DNA of 14,650 bases from Alphaproteobacteria bacterium (GTDB taxonomy: Bacteria; Pseudomonadota; Alphaproteobacteria; SHVP01): NCBI GenBank assembly GCA_009694165.1, contig SHVP01000059.1, positions 1 through 14,650 of the forward strand, in the 5' to 3' direction. The notes under the pieces are model-generated. The model worked only from the letters and a program-made list of their open reading frames with translations. It did no database searches and was not told the DNA's origin. Numbering within the stretch: position 1 is the first letter of the stretch; every line of letters begins with the position of its first letter. The position numbers and the translations under genes are program-made. Below are positions 1 to 7,525 of this stretch, in pieces.

Positions 1-449
1 CTGGGATCGACCTTGCCGTAATAGCCGCTCTGGCCGGTGAACCAAAGGACGCCGTTGCGATCGAAAGTCGCGGTGTTGAGGTTGGTGTAGTCCCCGACCG
101 GCAGCGGGTACTTGGTGATCGCCAGAGTCGCATGATCGACCCGTAGGATGGCGTTCTGCCCGCCGTCGGTGATCCATGCCGCTCCGTCGGCGGCGACGAT
201 GACTCCGTGCGGCGCCGAGCCCGAGCCGAGCGGGATGTGCTTGACCTCCTTGCTGCGCGGATCGAAGCGGCCAAGGGCGCCTTGGGCCTGCGCGGTGTAC
301 CAGACGATGCCGTCATGCCCGGGGGCGACGTCATGCGGGGCGGCTCTGGCCGGGAGCGCGAAACTCTCCATCCGGGGCTGGGCGTCGGCCGTGACCGCGA
401 CCGCGACGAAAAAGACCACAGCGGGAAACAGCAAGAACCGGCGCGTCAT
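1..449 (-). CDS. Virginiamycin B lyase-family secreted beta-propeller protein (partial, N-terminal part)
   Basis: This is an open frame running off the left edge, so only about the first 149 codons are seen. I translated it from the ATG at 447-449. Residues 1-23 form a typical signal peptide (MTRR, a hydrophobic stretch with FLLFPAVVFFVAVAV, then ADA before QP), so the product is probably exported. After it come three similar blades, each with a Pro/Leu-rich lead followed by a DG.(V/A)W(Y/I/F)T core: PHDVAPGHDGIVWYT near 38-52, PHGVIVAADGAAWITD near 80-95, and LNTATFDRNGVLWFTG near 124-139. This repeat is characteristic of the Vgb/streptogramin lyase seven-bladed propeller. The catalytic residues of true Vgb lie in the later blades, outside the window, so lyase activity cannot be judged. 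Many family members are uncharacterised periplasmic propellers. The start lies 35 bases after the exporter stop, suggesting co-transcription with the efflux genes. Confidence 0.75.
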   Translation of the reverse strand, partial: MTRRFLLFPAVVFFVAVAVTADAQPRMESFALPARAAPHDVAPGHDGIVWYTAQAQGALGRFDPRSKEVKHIPLGSGSAPHGVIVAADGAAWITDGGQNAILRVDHATLAITKYPLPVGDYTNLNTATFDRNGVLWFTGQSGYYGKVDP

Positions 450-484
450 AGGCTTTCTCTGTTGTCGATCGCAGTGCACCAATT

Positions 485-2071
485 CTACTGACCACGGTGC
501 CGCGGCAGGGACCCAAGCCGGCGAGGGCACGCCAGCCGGGAGGCGCCCCTGCGCGGCACCATCAGGAACGCAGGCACCATGGCGAGTAGAGCCACCACCG
601 TGACCAACAGGAAGCCCTCGCGGTAACTCATCATGTTGGCCTGAATGTCGACGACGTTGCTGAGATAGGCGAGGGCACTCGGCTGGATCAGCACCTCTGC
701 CGCGCCGAGTTGGCGAAAAATCACCGACAGGTGGCGGATGGCGTCGGCGGTCACCGAGTTGGCCCCACTCTGCGTCGCCGAAAACTGCACGTCGTAGAAG
801 GCGTGATTGGCGATCAACGCCGTCGCCAAGGCGTTGACGCCGAACGCGCCACCCAATTGGCGGGAAAAATTGATGATGCCCGATCCCTGGGCGATTTCGT
901 CGGGCGGCAGCGCGCGCAGGCTGCCGATACCGAGCGAGGGAAAAATGAAGGCAAAGCCGAGGCGGCCGATCACGGTCCACCAGACAAGGGTCCAGAAGTC
1001 GGTCGCCGTGTCGATGCTGATGAGCAGAAAAGAGGACAACGCGATCAGCAGTAACCCGGACGAAATGAGATAGAAGTTCGGCACCTTGTCGCTGAGATAG
1101 CCCGCCAGGGGGAACACGAGCCCGATGGCGAGGCCGCCCGGCAGCATGAGCAAGCCGGCATGCATGGCGTCATAGCCCTGGATCGTCTGGACGAAGAGGG
1201 GAACGAGATAGGTGGTGGAGAAGAGGGCCGCCCCGATCACGAAAGAGACGGCGGTGGCGGCGGCAAACTGATAGTGGCGGAACACCCTGAGGTTGACCAA
1301 CGGGTGGCGGACGACGGTTTCCCACACGAGGAAGGCGGCAAACCCGCCGAAGCCGACGACGAGACTGATCGTGACCGAATCGTCGGCCCAGCCGAGGCGC
1401 TGGCCGTCGGTCAGGCCGACCAGGATAAAGGCGACGGCGATCACGAGCAGACCGCATCCTGTCCAGTCGAACCCGCGCCGCTGGGCGACAAGGCGCCCGG
1501 GAAGGAAGGCGAGGGCCGCGAGGATGCCGATGAAGTCGAACGGCGTGCCCATGAAGAACACGAACTGCCATCCCAGTTCGTCGATCAGCATGCCGGCCAG
1601 GGTCGGCCCGAGCGAGGGGGCGAGGATGGTGCCGATCCCGAACAATCCCATCGCCGTGCCGCGCTGGTGGGGTGAAAATACCTGAAACACCGTGAGCATG
1701 GAGAGCGGTTGAATGACGCCTGAGGCAGCGCCCTGCAACACGCGTCCGAAAATGAGCAGGTCGATATTGGGGGCGAAGCCGCCGAGGAACGATCCCGTCT
1801 CGAAGACGACGATGGCGCCGACGAACGTCGCCTTGAAACCGAAACGCTCGACCAGCCAGGCGGTAATCAGCATGGCGATGGTGGTCGCGGCGAGAAAACC
1901 GGTCGACAGCCATTGCGCCTGATCGTGGCCGAGTGCAAAAGCGCCCATGATCTCAGGGATGGCGACATTGATGGTTGTCGACGCCAGGACCTGGGCGAAG
2001 GTCCCGAGGATCGCGGTGGCAACGATGAACCAACGGTAGTGCCGCCCATGCTGGGCCATCAGATCCGCCAT
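485..2071 (-). CDS. emrB: DHA2-type MFS drug exporter, EmrB/QacA family
   Basis: An inner-membrane proton-driven multidrug exporter of the 14-helix DHA2 class, about 528 residues from the ATG at 2069-2071. Visible marks (ATG numbering) are the TM1 motif with TTINVAIPEIMG near 32-43; a motif A-like loop (WLVERFGFK) near 72-80; GRVLQGAASG near 109-118; and a motif C-like stretch around 145-160 (GIGTILAPSLGPTLAG), which is typical of exporters. Many hydrophobic segments follow. The TM1 acidic residue usual in EmrB (VLD.T) is replaced by Ala (VLASTTINVAIP). A TTG at 2099-2101 adds ten residues (MASATETAGG), overlaps the upstream gene and has GAGG six bases before it; I prefer the ATG, 13 bases after the upstream stop, but cannot exclude the TTG. 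The gene follows its EmrA-like partner directly, so the two probably form a tripartite pump with an outer-membrane channel encoded elsewhere. The substrate is unknown. Confidence 0.9.
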   Translation of the reverse strand: MADLMAQHGRHYRWFIVATAILGTFAQVLASTTINVAIPEIMGAFALGHDQAQWLSTGFLAATTIAMLITAWLVERFGFKATFVGAIVVFETGSFLGGFAPNIDLLIFGRVLQGAASGVIQPLSMLTVFQVFSPHQRGTAMGLFGIGTILAPSLGPTLAGMLIDELGWQFVFFMGTPFDFIGILAALAFLPGRLVAQRRGFDWTGCGLLVIAVAFILVGLTDGQRLGWADDSVTISLVVGFGGFAAFLVWETVVRHPLVNLRVFRHYQFAAATAVSFVIGAALFSTTYLVPLFVQTIQGYDAMHAGLLMLPGGLAIGLVFPLAGYLSDKVPNFYLISSGLLLIALSSFLLISIDTATDFWTLVWWTVIGRLGFAFIFPSLGIGSLRALPPDEIAQGSGIINFSRQLGGAFGVNALATALIANHAFYDVQFSATQSGANSVTADAIRHLSVIFRQLGAAEVLIQPSALAYLSNVVDIQANMMSYREGFLLVTVVALLAMVPAFLMVPRRGASRLACPRRLGSLPRHRGQ

Positions 2072-2084
2072 ACCGCCGGCGGTC

Positions 2085-3278
2085 TCAGTCGCCGATGCCA
2101 ATCTGGACCTCGACCATCATGCCCGGGCGCAGCTTGCCCTCTTGTTGCAGCACGCCGATCTTGACCGGCAACCGCTGCGTTACCTTGGTGAAGTTGCCGC
2201 TCGGATTGGGGTTGGGCAGCAACGAGAACTGGCTGGTGGCGACGTCGCCGACCCGGAGGATGCGTCCCTCGAACGTCTGATCGGGATAGGCGTCGACGCT
2301 GACCGTCACCGTCTTGCCGACCTTGAGGTGACGAATGTCCGTTTCCTTGACGTTGGCGTCGACCCAGACCTCACCCGGCGCGTGCGCCAGCAGCAAGCGT
2401 TGGCCGACCGCCACGTTCTCGCTCAGTTTGATGAAGATGCCATCGATCACGCCGTCGATCGGGCTCTTGATGCGATGGTCCTCGATCTCGAGGCGCTGGC
2501 GGTTGATCTGCGCCTTGAGATCGTCTTCGCGTGGTGCGATCGCCTCGACTTGCCGTCGGAAGACCAGGATCTGCCGTCGGTCCGCCTCCGCCTGGAGCAG
2601 GGCCGCGGCCGCGACGTCGATCTCGGCCCGTGCTTTCTCGTGGGCCTGCCGCGCCTTTTCCAGGGCGGCCCGGTCGGCGTCCCAACGCTGCTGCGAGATG
2701 ATCTTGCCAGCCAACAGCGAGTCGGTGCGCTCGAAGCTGCTGCGCGCCAGATTGAGGTCGCTCGCCAGGGCGGCCAGATTAGCCTCGGCCGCGGTTCGGC
2801 GTGATCGGGCGGCAGTGATGGCGCTCGACGTCTGGCGATCGGCCACGTCCATTTGAGCCTCCAGCCGGTCGCGCTCGGCGCCCAGGCTTTTCAGCTGCGC
2901 TTCCAATTCGCCCAGGCGCAGCTCGGCCTGGCGCGAATCGAGGACGGCGAGGACCTGATCGCTTTTGACCAAGTCACCGGTACTAACGTTCACTTCCACG
3001 ATCCGGCCGGGAACCCGTGAGCTAACGGCGACGACGTCGGCGGCGATGCGGGCATCGTTGATGTAGACATGGGTGAAGCGGTCGTGCATCCACAGGGCCA
3101 GCCCCCCCGCGCCGGCGCCGGCGATCAGCGCGATGACACCGATCCGGAGGGTGCGACGCACCGCGGACGAGCGCCGCCTCGTGGTCGGGCCCGCCATGAC
3201 GTCGATCAGCGGGTCGGCGGGCCGCCGCTCGCCGGGCTTCACCTCGCTACCGGGCTCGCTGTGTTTGGGGGCGAGCAT
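2085..3278 (-). CDS. emrA: EmrA/HlyD-type membrane fusion protein (periplasmic adaptor)
   Basis: This 397-residue adaptor links an inner-membrane exporter to an outer-membrane channel. The order of parts is: a basic cytoplasmic tail; one membrane anchor near 45-64 (IGVIALIAGAGAGGLALWM); a first half-lipoyl/barrel-sandwich part near 75-118 (VSSRVPGRIVEVNVSTGDLVK); a long coiled-coil hairpin near 118-270, rich in Glu, Arg, Ala and Leu; and the second lipoyl half near 270-300 (IKSPIDGVIDGIFIK). The terminal barrel carries the EmrA hallmarks VKETDI, VDAYPD..F.G and FSLLP....GNFTKVTQRLPV near 310-373. It starts 9 bases after the HisD-like stop and ends just before (or overlapping) the exporter start, which indicates one operon. 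The ribosome site before the ATG at 3276-3278 is weak, so translation may be coupled to the upstream gene. Confidence 0.92.
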   Translation of the reverse strand: MLAPKHSEPGSEVKPGERRPADPLIDVMAGPTTRRRSSAVRRTLRIGVIALIAGAGAGGLALWMHDRFTHVYINDARIAADVVAVSSRVPGRIVEVNVSTGDLVKSDQVLAVLDSRQAELRLGELEAQLKSLGAERDRLEAQMDVADRQTSSAITAARSRRTAAEANLAALASDLNLARSSFERTDSLLAGKIISQQRWDADRAALEKARQAHEKARAEIDVAAAALLQAEADRRQILVFRRQVEAIAPREDDLKAQINRQRLEIEDHRIKSPIDGVIDGIFIKLSENVAVGQRLLLAHAPGEVWVDANVKETDIRHLKVGKTVTVSVDAYPDQTFEGRILRVGDVATSQFSLLPNPNPSGNFTKVTQRLPVKIGVLQQEGKLRPGMMVEVQIGIGD

Positions 3279-3287
3279 CCGGGAGGC

Positions 3288-4580
3288 CTACTCCGCAGCC
3301 CGTTTGCGATTGCCGTAGCGGCGGACGCGCAGATCGGCCTGGGCTTTGTGCCCAGCGAAGTTTTCGATGGCGCATAGGCGCGAGCAGTAGTCGCCGATCA
3401 GAGCGCTCGCTTCCTCGCTGCAACGCTGGTAGGTCACCGTCTTGATGAATTTTCCGACCCACAGGCCGCCGGTGTAACGCGCCGCTCGTCGCGTCGGCAG
3501 CGTGTGGTTGGTGCCGATTACCTTGTCGCCATAGGCGACGTTGGTTTCGCGACCGAGAAACAGCGAGCCGTAATTCTTCATGTGGCGCAGAAAGTAGTCA
3601 GGGTCGGCGGTCAGGATCTGAACATGCTCCGACGCGATGTCGTCGGCGACCTGGAGCGCTTCCTCCTTGCTGTCGACGACGATGATGCGGCCATAGTCGC
3701 GCCACGCCACTCCGGCGACGTCGGCGGTCGCCAGCGTCTTCAGTTGCCGCTCGATTTCTGCCGGAACGGCGCGGGCCAGTTCTTCTGACAGGCTGATAAG
3801 GATGGCAGGTGAATTCGGGCCATGCTCGGCCTGGCCGAGCAGATCGACCGCGCACATCTCCGGATCGGCGGTGTCGTCGGCGACGAGGAGGGTTTCGGTC
3901 GGACCGGCTAGCAGATCGATCCCAACCCGGCCGAACAGTTGGCGCTTGGCTTCGGCCACGTAGGCATTGCCGGGGCCGACCAGCATGTCGACCGGTGCAA
4001 TACTCGCGGTGCCGAGGGCCATCGCGGCAATTGCCTGCACGCCGCCCAGAATGTTGATCTCGTCAGCGCCGGCCAGGTACATGGCGGTAACAGTGGTAGT
4101 CGGGATCTCGCCGTTGATCGGCGGCGTGCACGCGACCACGCGCCGCACGCCCGCCACCTTGGCGGTCAACACGCTCATATGGGCTGACGCCACCATTGGA
4201 TAGCGGCCGCCCGGCACGTAGCAGCCGACGGAGTCGACGGCGATGTTCTTGTGTCCGAGCACGACCCCGGGAATCGTCTCGACTTCGACCTCGCGGAGCG
4301 CCGATTTCTGCACCTCGGCGAAGCGACGGATCTGCGCTTGCGCGAAGGTGATGTCGTCGATGGTTCGCCGGGGGACCGCATCGACGATGCGCTCGATCTC
4401 TGGCCGGGTCAGGCGAAAGGCGCCCGGCGACCACTGGTCGAACTTGGCCGACAGTTCGCGCACGGCACGATCGCCGCGCGCCTTGATATCGCCCAGGATG
4501 GCCTCAACCGTATGCCGCACTTTGTCGTCGGCTTCTTCCCGCTCGGAGTCGGTCTTGCCCCGTTTCAGTTCGCGAATCAT
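3288..4580 (-). CDS. HisD-family zinc-dependent dehydrogenase, HpsN-like (not a biosynthetic histidinol dehydrogenase)
   Basis: A 430-residue NAD- and zinc-dependent alcohol dehydrogenase of the histidinol dehydrogenase fold. By alignment from memory with E. coli HisD, all key residues are kept: zinc ligands Q250, H253 (GQAEHGP), D352 (YGDK) and H411 (GHKAQADLR); the general-acid/base pair E318-H319 (ASEHVQI); and H359 (GTNH) and E406. Substrate-side segments differ from His[31 protein letters not shown] (positions 356-385) resembles sulfopropanediol 3-dehydrogenase (HpsN) and related catabolic paralogues rather than the ..GGAARFYSGLSV.. of HisD. No other his gene is nearby, which supports a catabolic role oxidising a primary alcohol to an acid. 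The start is well supported by AGGGAGA at 4585-4591. It lies upstream of, and 9 bases from, the EmrA-like gene, an unusual pairing. The substrate is not determinable from sequence. Confidence 0.85.
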   Translation of the reverse strand: MIRELKRGKTDSEREEADDKVRHTVEAILGDIKARGDRAVRELSAKFDQWSPGAFRLTRPEIERIVDAVPRRTIDDITFAQAQIRRFAEVQKSALREVEVETIPGVVLGHKNIAVDSVGCYVPGGRYPMVASAHMSVLTAKVAGVRRVVACTPPINGEIPTTTVTAMYLAGADEINILGGVQAIAAMALGTASIAPVDMLVGPGNAYVAEAKRQLFGRVGIDLLAGPTETLLVADDTADPEMCAVDLLGQAEHGPNSPAILISLSEELARAVPAEIERQLKTLATADVAGVAWRDYGRIIVVDSKEEALQVADDIASEHVQILTADPDYFLRHMKNYGSLFLGRETNVAYGDKVIGTNHTLPTRRAARYTGGLWVGKFIKTVTYQRCSEEASALIGDYCSRLCAIENFAGHKAQADLRVRRYGNRKRAAE

Positions 4581-4743
4581 AGAGTCTCCCTGGGCTCTGG
4601 CGCGGAGCTATGCCGAAAACGCAGAGCTGAGAGAGCCACTGTCTAGTACGAGGCTAGCCAAGTCAAACCAACGCCGGAGCCCGGCGCCTAGGGCCGCCCA
4701 CGGCATGTTGTCGACCCTGGGTCCGCGGAATGCCGCGACCAGT
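4581..4743 (-). other. Intergenic gap between ABC permease and HisD-like gene, with a small GC-rich hairpin
   Basis: These 163 bases separate the ABC transporter genes from the dehydrogenase/efflux genes on the same strand. I see no credible small gene. CGCCGG at 4672-4677 and CCGGCG at 4681-4686 form a perfect 6-bp stem with a 3-base loop. On the minus strand it is followed by TTGGTTTGACT, which is too poor in T for a confident intrinsic terminator. The gap is long enough to hold a separate promoter for the downstream genes. The strong ribosome site AGGGAGA (4585-4591) for the HisD-like gene sits at its downstream end. Confidence 0.35.
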
Positions 4744-5895
4744 CTAGAAGTTCTGCTGCTGCCGCTTGAGAACGATTTGCGATAGGGCCACGGCAATGAC
4801 TAGGCCGCCGCCGTAAAAGAGATCCTGGATAAACAGCGGCAGTCCCACCATCGAAAGACCGTTGACGCCGGTCGCCAAGAAATAGAGACCGATCAGGGTG
4901 CCGAACGGATTGAACCGCCCGGGATAGATACTGGTGGCGCCGAGGAAGGCGCCGGCGAAGGCCGGCAGCAGGTTGAAGCGCGCGTTGATGGGTTCGGCCG
5001 AACCGGTCATCCCAAGCAACATCACACCCGACAGGGCGGCAATCATCGAACAGGCGATCAACGCGCCGGCGCGCACGCGGTCGACGCGGATGCCGGCTAG
5101 ACGCGCGACCTCGCGCCCGCGTCCGACGAACAAGAGGCGGCGCCCGGGCGAGGTGTACTCGAGGAAGTACCACATCGCCAGGGCCAGGAGCACCGTGTAA
5201 CAGACGTTGGCTGGGATGCTGAATAGCGGGCGATCCAGCATGGCGCTGACCAGCGTGTTCGGGACGTTCGAGATGGTCGCGCTCTTGGTGAACCAGATGA
5301 CGACGCCGTTGACGATGGTGCCGACACCAAGGGTGACGATCAGCGAGTGAATGCGAAAATAGAGGATGAAAAACGCATTGATCGCACCAACGAGGGCACC
5401 GGCCGCGAGCGCGGCCAGGATGGCGAGGAGCAGGGGCCAATGCAGCCACACTGTCAGGGCGCCGATCATCATCGATGACAACACCATTACCGAGGCGATC
5501 GACAGGTCGAAGTCACCCGCAGTGAGCGGCAACACCAATCCGAACGCCAAGACGACGATCGCGGCCATCGAGAACCAGATGACGGTGTGGTTGGCCCAGC
5601 TGAATGAAAACGGCGCTGCCGCCCAGAAGACGAGAATGAGGATCACGTAGACCGGGATGATGCCGAAGCGTTGCAGCCAGTTTTTCCAGTTGGCCTGGGC
5701 GCGCGCGCCGAACGACAGCCGCTCGGCCGGTGTGAGCCCGGCGCCGGCAGAGAGACTCCGCAGCTGCGGCGTCGTCCGGGCAATGGGCGGGACTGTCCCG
5801 GCGCCGATCACGGGTGTCCCGCCGCCTTGGCCGTAGCGCGCGCTCACCACGAGCGAGGCGACGATGAGGATCACGGTTAGGATGACTAGCAACAT
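4744..5895 (-). CDS. ABC transporter permease, ribose/sugar (CUT2, RbsC-like) type
   Basis: A 383-residue inner-membrane permease of the BPD_transp_2 family. The family signatures are LTAGDFDLSIASVMVLSS (GxDLS-type motif, about 124-141) and GRGREVARLAGIRVDRV (about 254-270), the cytoplasmic loop that contacts the ATPase, followed by further helices. RbsC-type permeases are usually about 320-340 residues. This one has roughly 70 extra N-terminal residues: one hydrophobic segment (MLLVILTVILIVASLVV, 1-17), then a Gly/Pro/Ala-rich linker and a basic segment before the usual first helix (about 75-95). I chose the ATG at 5893-5895, 22 bases after the ATPase stop. A farther upstream start (5985) would overlap the ATPase gene with a non-membrane, Ser/Lys-rich leader and is unlikely. 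It works with the ATPase and binding protein encoded just upstream. Confidence 0.88.
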   Translation of the reverse strand: MLLVILTVILIVASLVVSARYGQGGGTPVIGAGTVPPIARTTPQLRSLSAGAGLTPAERLSFGARAQANWKNWLQRFGIIPVYVILILVFWAAAPFSFSWANHTVIWFSMAAIVVLAFGLVLPLTAGDFDLSIASVMVLSSMMIGALTVWLHWPLLLAILAALAAGALVGAINAFFILYFRIHSLIVTLGVGTIVNGVVIWFTKSATISNVPNTLVSAMLDRPLFSIPANVCYTVLLALAMWYFLEYTSPGRRLLFVGRGREVARLAGIRVDRVRAGALIACSMIAALSGVMLLGMTGSAEPINARFNLLPAFAGAFLGATSIYPGRFNPFGTLIGLYFLATGVNGLSMVGLPLFIQDLFYGGGLVIAVALSQIVLKRQQQNF

Positions 5896-5917
5896 GGGCG
5901 GGCTCGATTTTCTTGGG

Positions 5918-7507
5918 TTAGCCTTGCAGGCCGACGCTGCGATAGCACTGCTCGGTGATGAGGTCTTTGCGCACCTGGTTGCCACTCAGCTCTTGGATGA
6001 CGCGGCCCCTGGCCAGGATCAAGACCCGATCGCAGATCTGAGCGAGCTGTTCGTGGTCGGAGCTGCAACAAATGACGGCCGTGCCCTGCTCGGCTGCCGC
6101 CCGGATTGCCTTGAACACCGCCTGGCGGGCGCCGACGTCGACGCCCTGGGTCGGCTCGTCCAGCAACAAGAGGGCGGGGCTGGCCTGCAGCCACTTCGCC
6201 AGCAGTACCTTCTGCTGGTTGCCGCCCGATAGCGACTCGAGGTTCTGCTCCGGCCGGTTCGGGCGAACTTCATAGGCTTCGCCAAGCGCGCGCGCTTCGC
6301 GCGTCATGGCGCGGCGCTTGAGCCCCATGCCACGCCGGAACCAGTCGAGCACCGGCAATGTGACGTTGTCGTCGATCGGCAGGGTGCCGACGCCGCTGGC
6401 GTTTTGCCGATCGCCCGGCAACAGGGCAAGACCGAGCTGCTTTGCCCAAAAGGGCGTCAGCTGCGAAACGGCGAGTTCCTTGCCGCCAAAGTGGAGACGG
6501 CCGGCGATGGCCCGCTGGGCGCCGATCAACAGGTAAGGAATTTGTTCGTAGCCCGACCCGATTAGGCCGGTGAATCCGACGACCTCGCCACGATGGATAT
6601 CGACCGAAACATCCTCCACCGCGCCGCCCGACAGTCCTTGAATGCGGACCGCGACGCCGGCAGTCGACCGGTCGAGCTTCTCGCTTTCGAACAGCTCGAC
6701 GCGGCGGCCGATGATCTTCTCGATGAAATCGCCGCGCTGCGCGCGCGGCGTCGTGATCACGCCGGCCAGCTTGCCGTCGCGCAGCACGCTGGCGCGGTCA
6801 GTGATCTCCATGACCTCGTCGACGTCGTGCGACACGAAGATGACGCTGGCGCCGTGGGCGACGATGTCGCGGATCAACTCGAACAGGCGCTCCACTCCCT
6901 CGCGCGGCAGGAACGGCGTCGGCTCATCGAGGACGAGGATGCCGGGATGGCCGCGTCGTTCGGCGCCGGCGCGGATGTCTTCAAAGGCGCGGACGATGGC
7001 GAGGAGCGCCTGCTGGACCTGGGGGAGCGCGCCGAGCGTAGCGTCGGGATCAAGATCGAGCCGGAAGCGGGCGAAGGTCTGACGCGCTTGTTCGGCCTCG
7101 CGCTGCCAGTCGATGTACCACCGCCCACGGGTCGCCAGATCGCTGGCGATCAGGTTCTCGAGCACCGTCAGCGATGGAACCAGCCCTAGATTCTGATGCA
7201 CGAAGCCGAGCCCGTAGCGACGGTACTCGCCGGGAACGAGCGGCAAGGAGACCCGCTCGCCGTAGATCGAAAGTTCACCCGCATCCGGGTCGTGATACCC
7301 CGCCAGGATCTTGATCAGGGTCGATTTCCCGGAGCCGTTCTGGCCCAGCAGGCCGTGGACTTCCCCGGGTAGGACGGAAAAGTCGACGTCGTCGAGGGCG
7401 CGTGCACCGCCAAACGACTTCGACAGGTGCCGAAAAGCAAGAGCGGGGACGCCCGATTTTGGCGTCCCCGTCTTTCTCGTCTCCGCAACAGTAGACGCAA
7501 CGACCAA
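5918..7507 (-). CDS. ABC transporter ATP-binding protein with two nucleotide-binding domains (MglA/RbsA-like)
   Basis: A 529-residue double ATPase energising a CUT2-type importer. Domain 1 has a full Walker A (GQNGSGKST, 55-63), Q-loop region (FVHQN, 102-106), Walker B (ILVLDEP, 190-196) and switch His (VSHD, H227). Its signature is degenerate (LGALPQVQQALLAIVRAF, 158-175) and is followed by an insert of about a dozen residues (EDIRAGAERRGHPG). Domain 2 has a degenerate Walker A (GLIGSGYEQ, 314-322) but an intact signature (LSGGNQQ, 426-432) and Walker B (LLLLDEP, 446-452). Mixed intact and degenerate sites are usual in this family, giving one good composite ATP site. No ATG or GTG is near the start. 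I use TTG at 7505-7507, with GGAG at 7514-7517 six bases before it and the binding-protein stop 18 bases upstream in the same frame. Confidence 0.92.
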   Translation of the reverse strand: MVVASTVAETRKTGTPKSGVPALAFRHLSKSFGGARALDDVDFSVLPGEVHGLLGQNGSGKSTLIKILAGYHDPDAGELSIYGERVSLPLVPGEYRRYGLGFVHQNLGLVPSLTVLENLIASDLATRGRWYIDWQREAEQARQTFARFRLDLDPDATLGALPQVQQALLAIVRAFEDIRAGAERRGHPGILVLDEPTPFLPREGVERLFELIRDIVAHGASVIFVSHDVDEVMEITDRASVLRDGKLAGVITTPRAQRGDFIEKIIGRRVELFESEKLDRSTAGVAVRIQGLSGGAVEDVSVDIHRGEVVGFTGLIGSGYEQIPYLLIGAQRAIAGRLHFGGKELAVSQLTPFWAKQLGLALLPGDRQNASGVGTLPIDDNVTLPVLDWFRRGMGLKRRAMTREARALGEAYEVRPNRPEQNLESLSGGNQQKVLLAKWLQASPALLLLDEPTQGVDVGARQAVFKAIRAAAEQGTAVICCSSDHEQLAQICDRVLILARGRVIQELSGNQVRKDLITEQCYRSVGLQG

Positions 7508-7513
7508 ACGATA

Positions 7514-7517
7514 CTCC
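7514..7517 (-). promoter_or_regulatory. Ribosome binding site (GGAG) that supports a TTG start
   Basis: GGAG on the minus strand lies six bases before TTG 7505-7507. The preceding in-frame stop is the TAA of the binding-protein gene at 7526-7528, and no ATG or GTG lies between, so this site decides the ATPase start. Confidence 0.6.
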
Positions 7518-7525
7518 GGTCGGCG

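Noticed and set aside
3288..4580. Annotation as the biosynthetic histidinol dehydrogenase hisD
   Set aside because: The substrate-side segment fits catabolic HpsN-like paralogues better, and there are no histidine biosynthesis neighbours.
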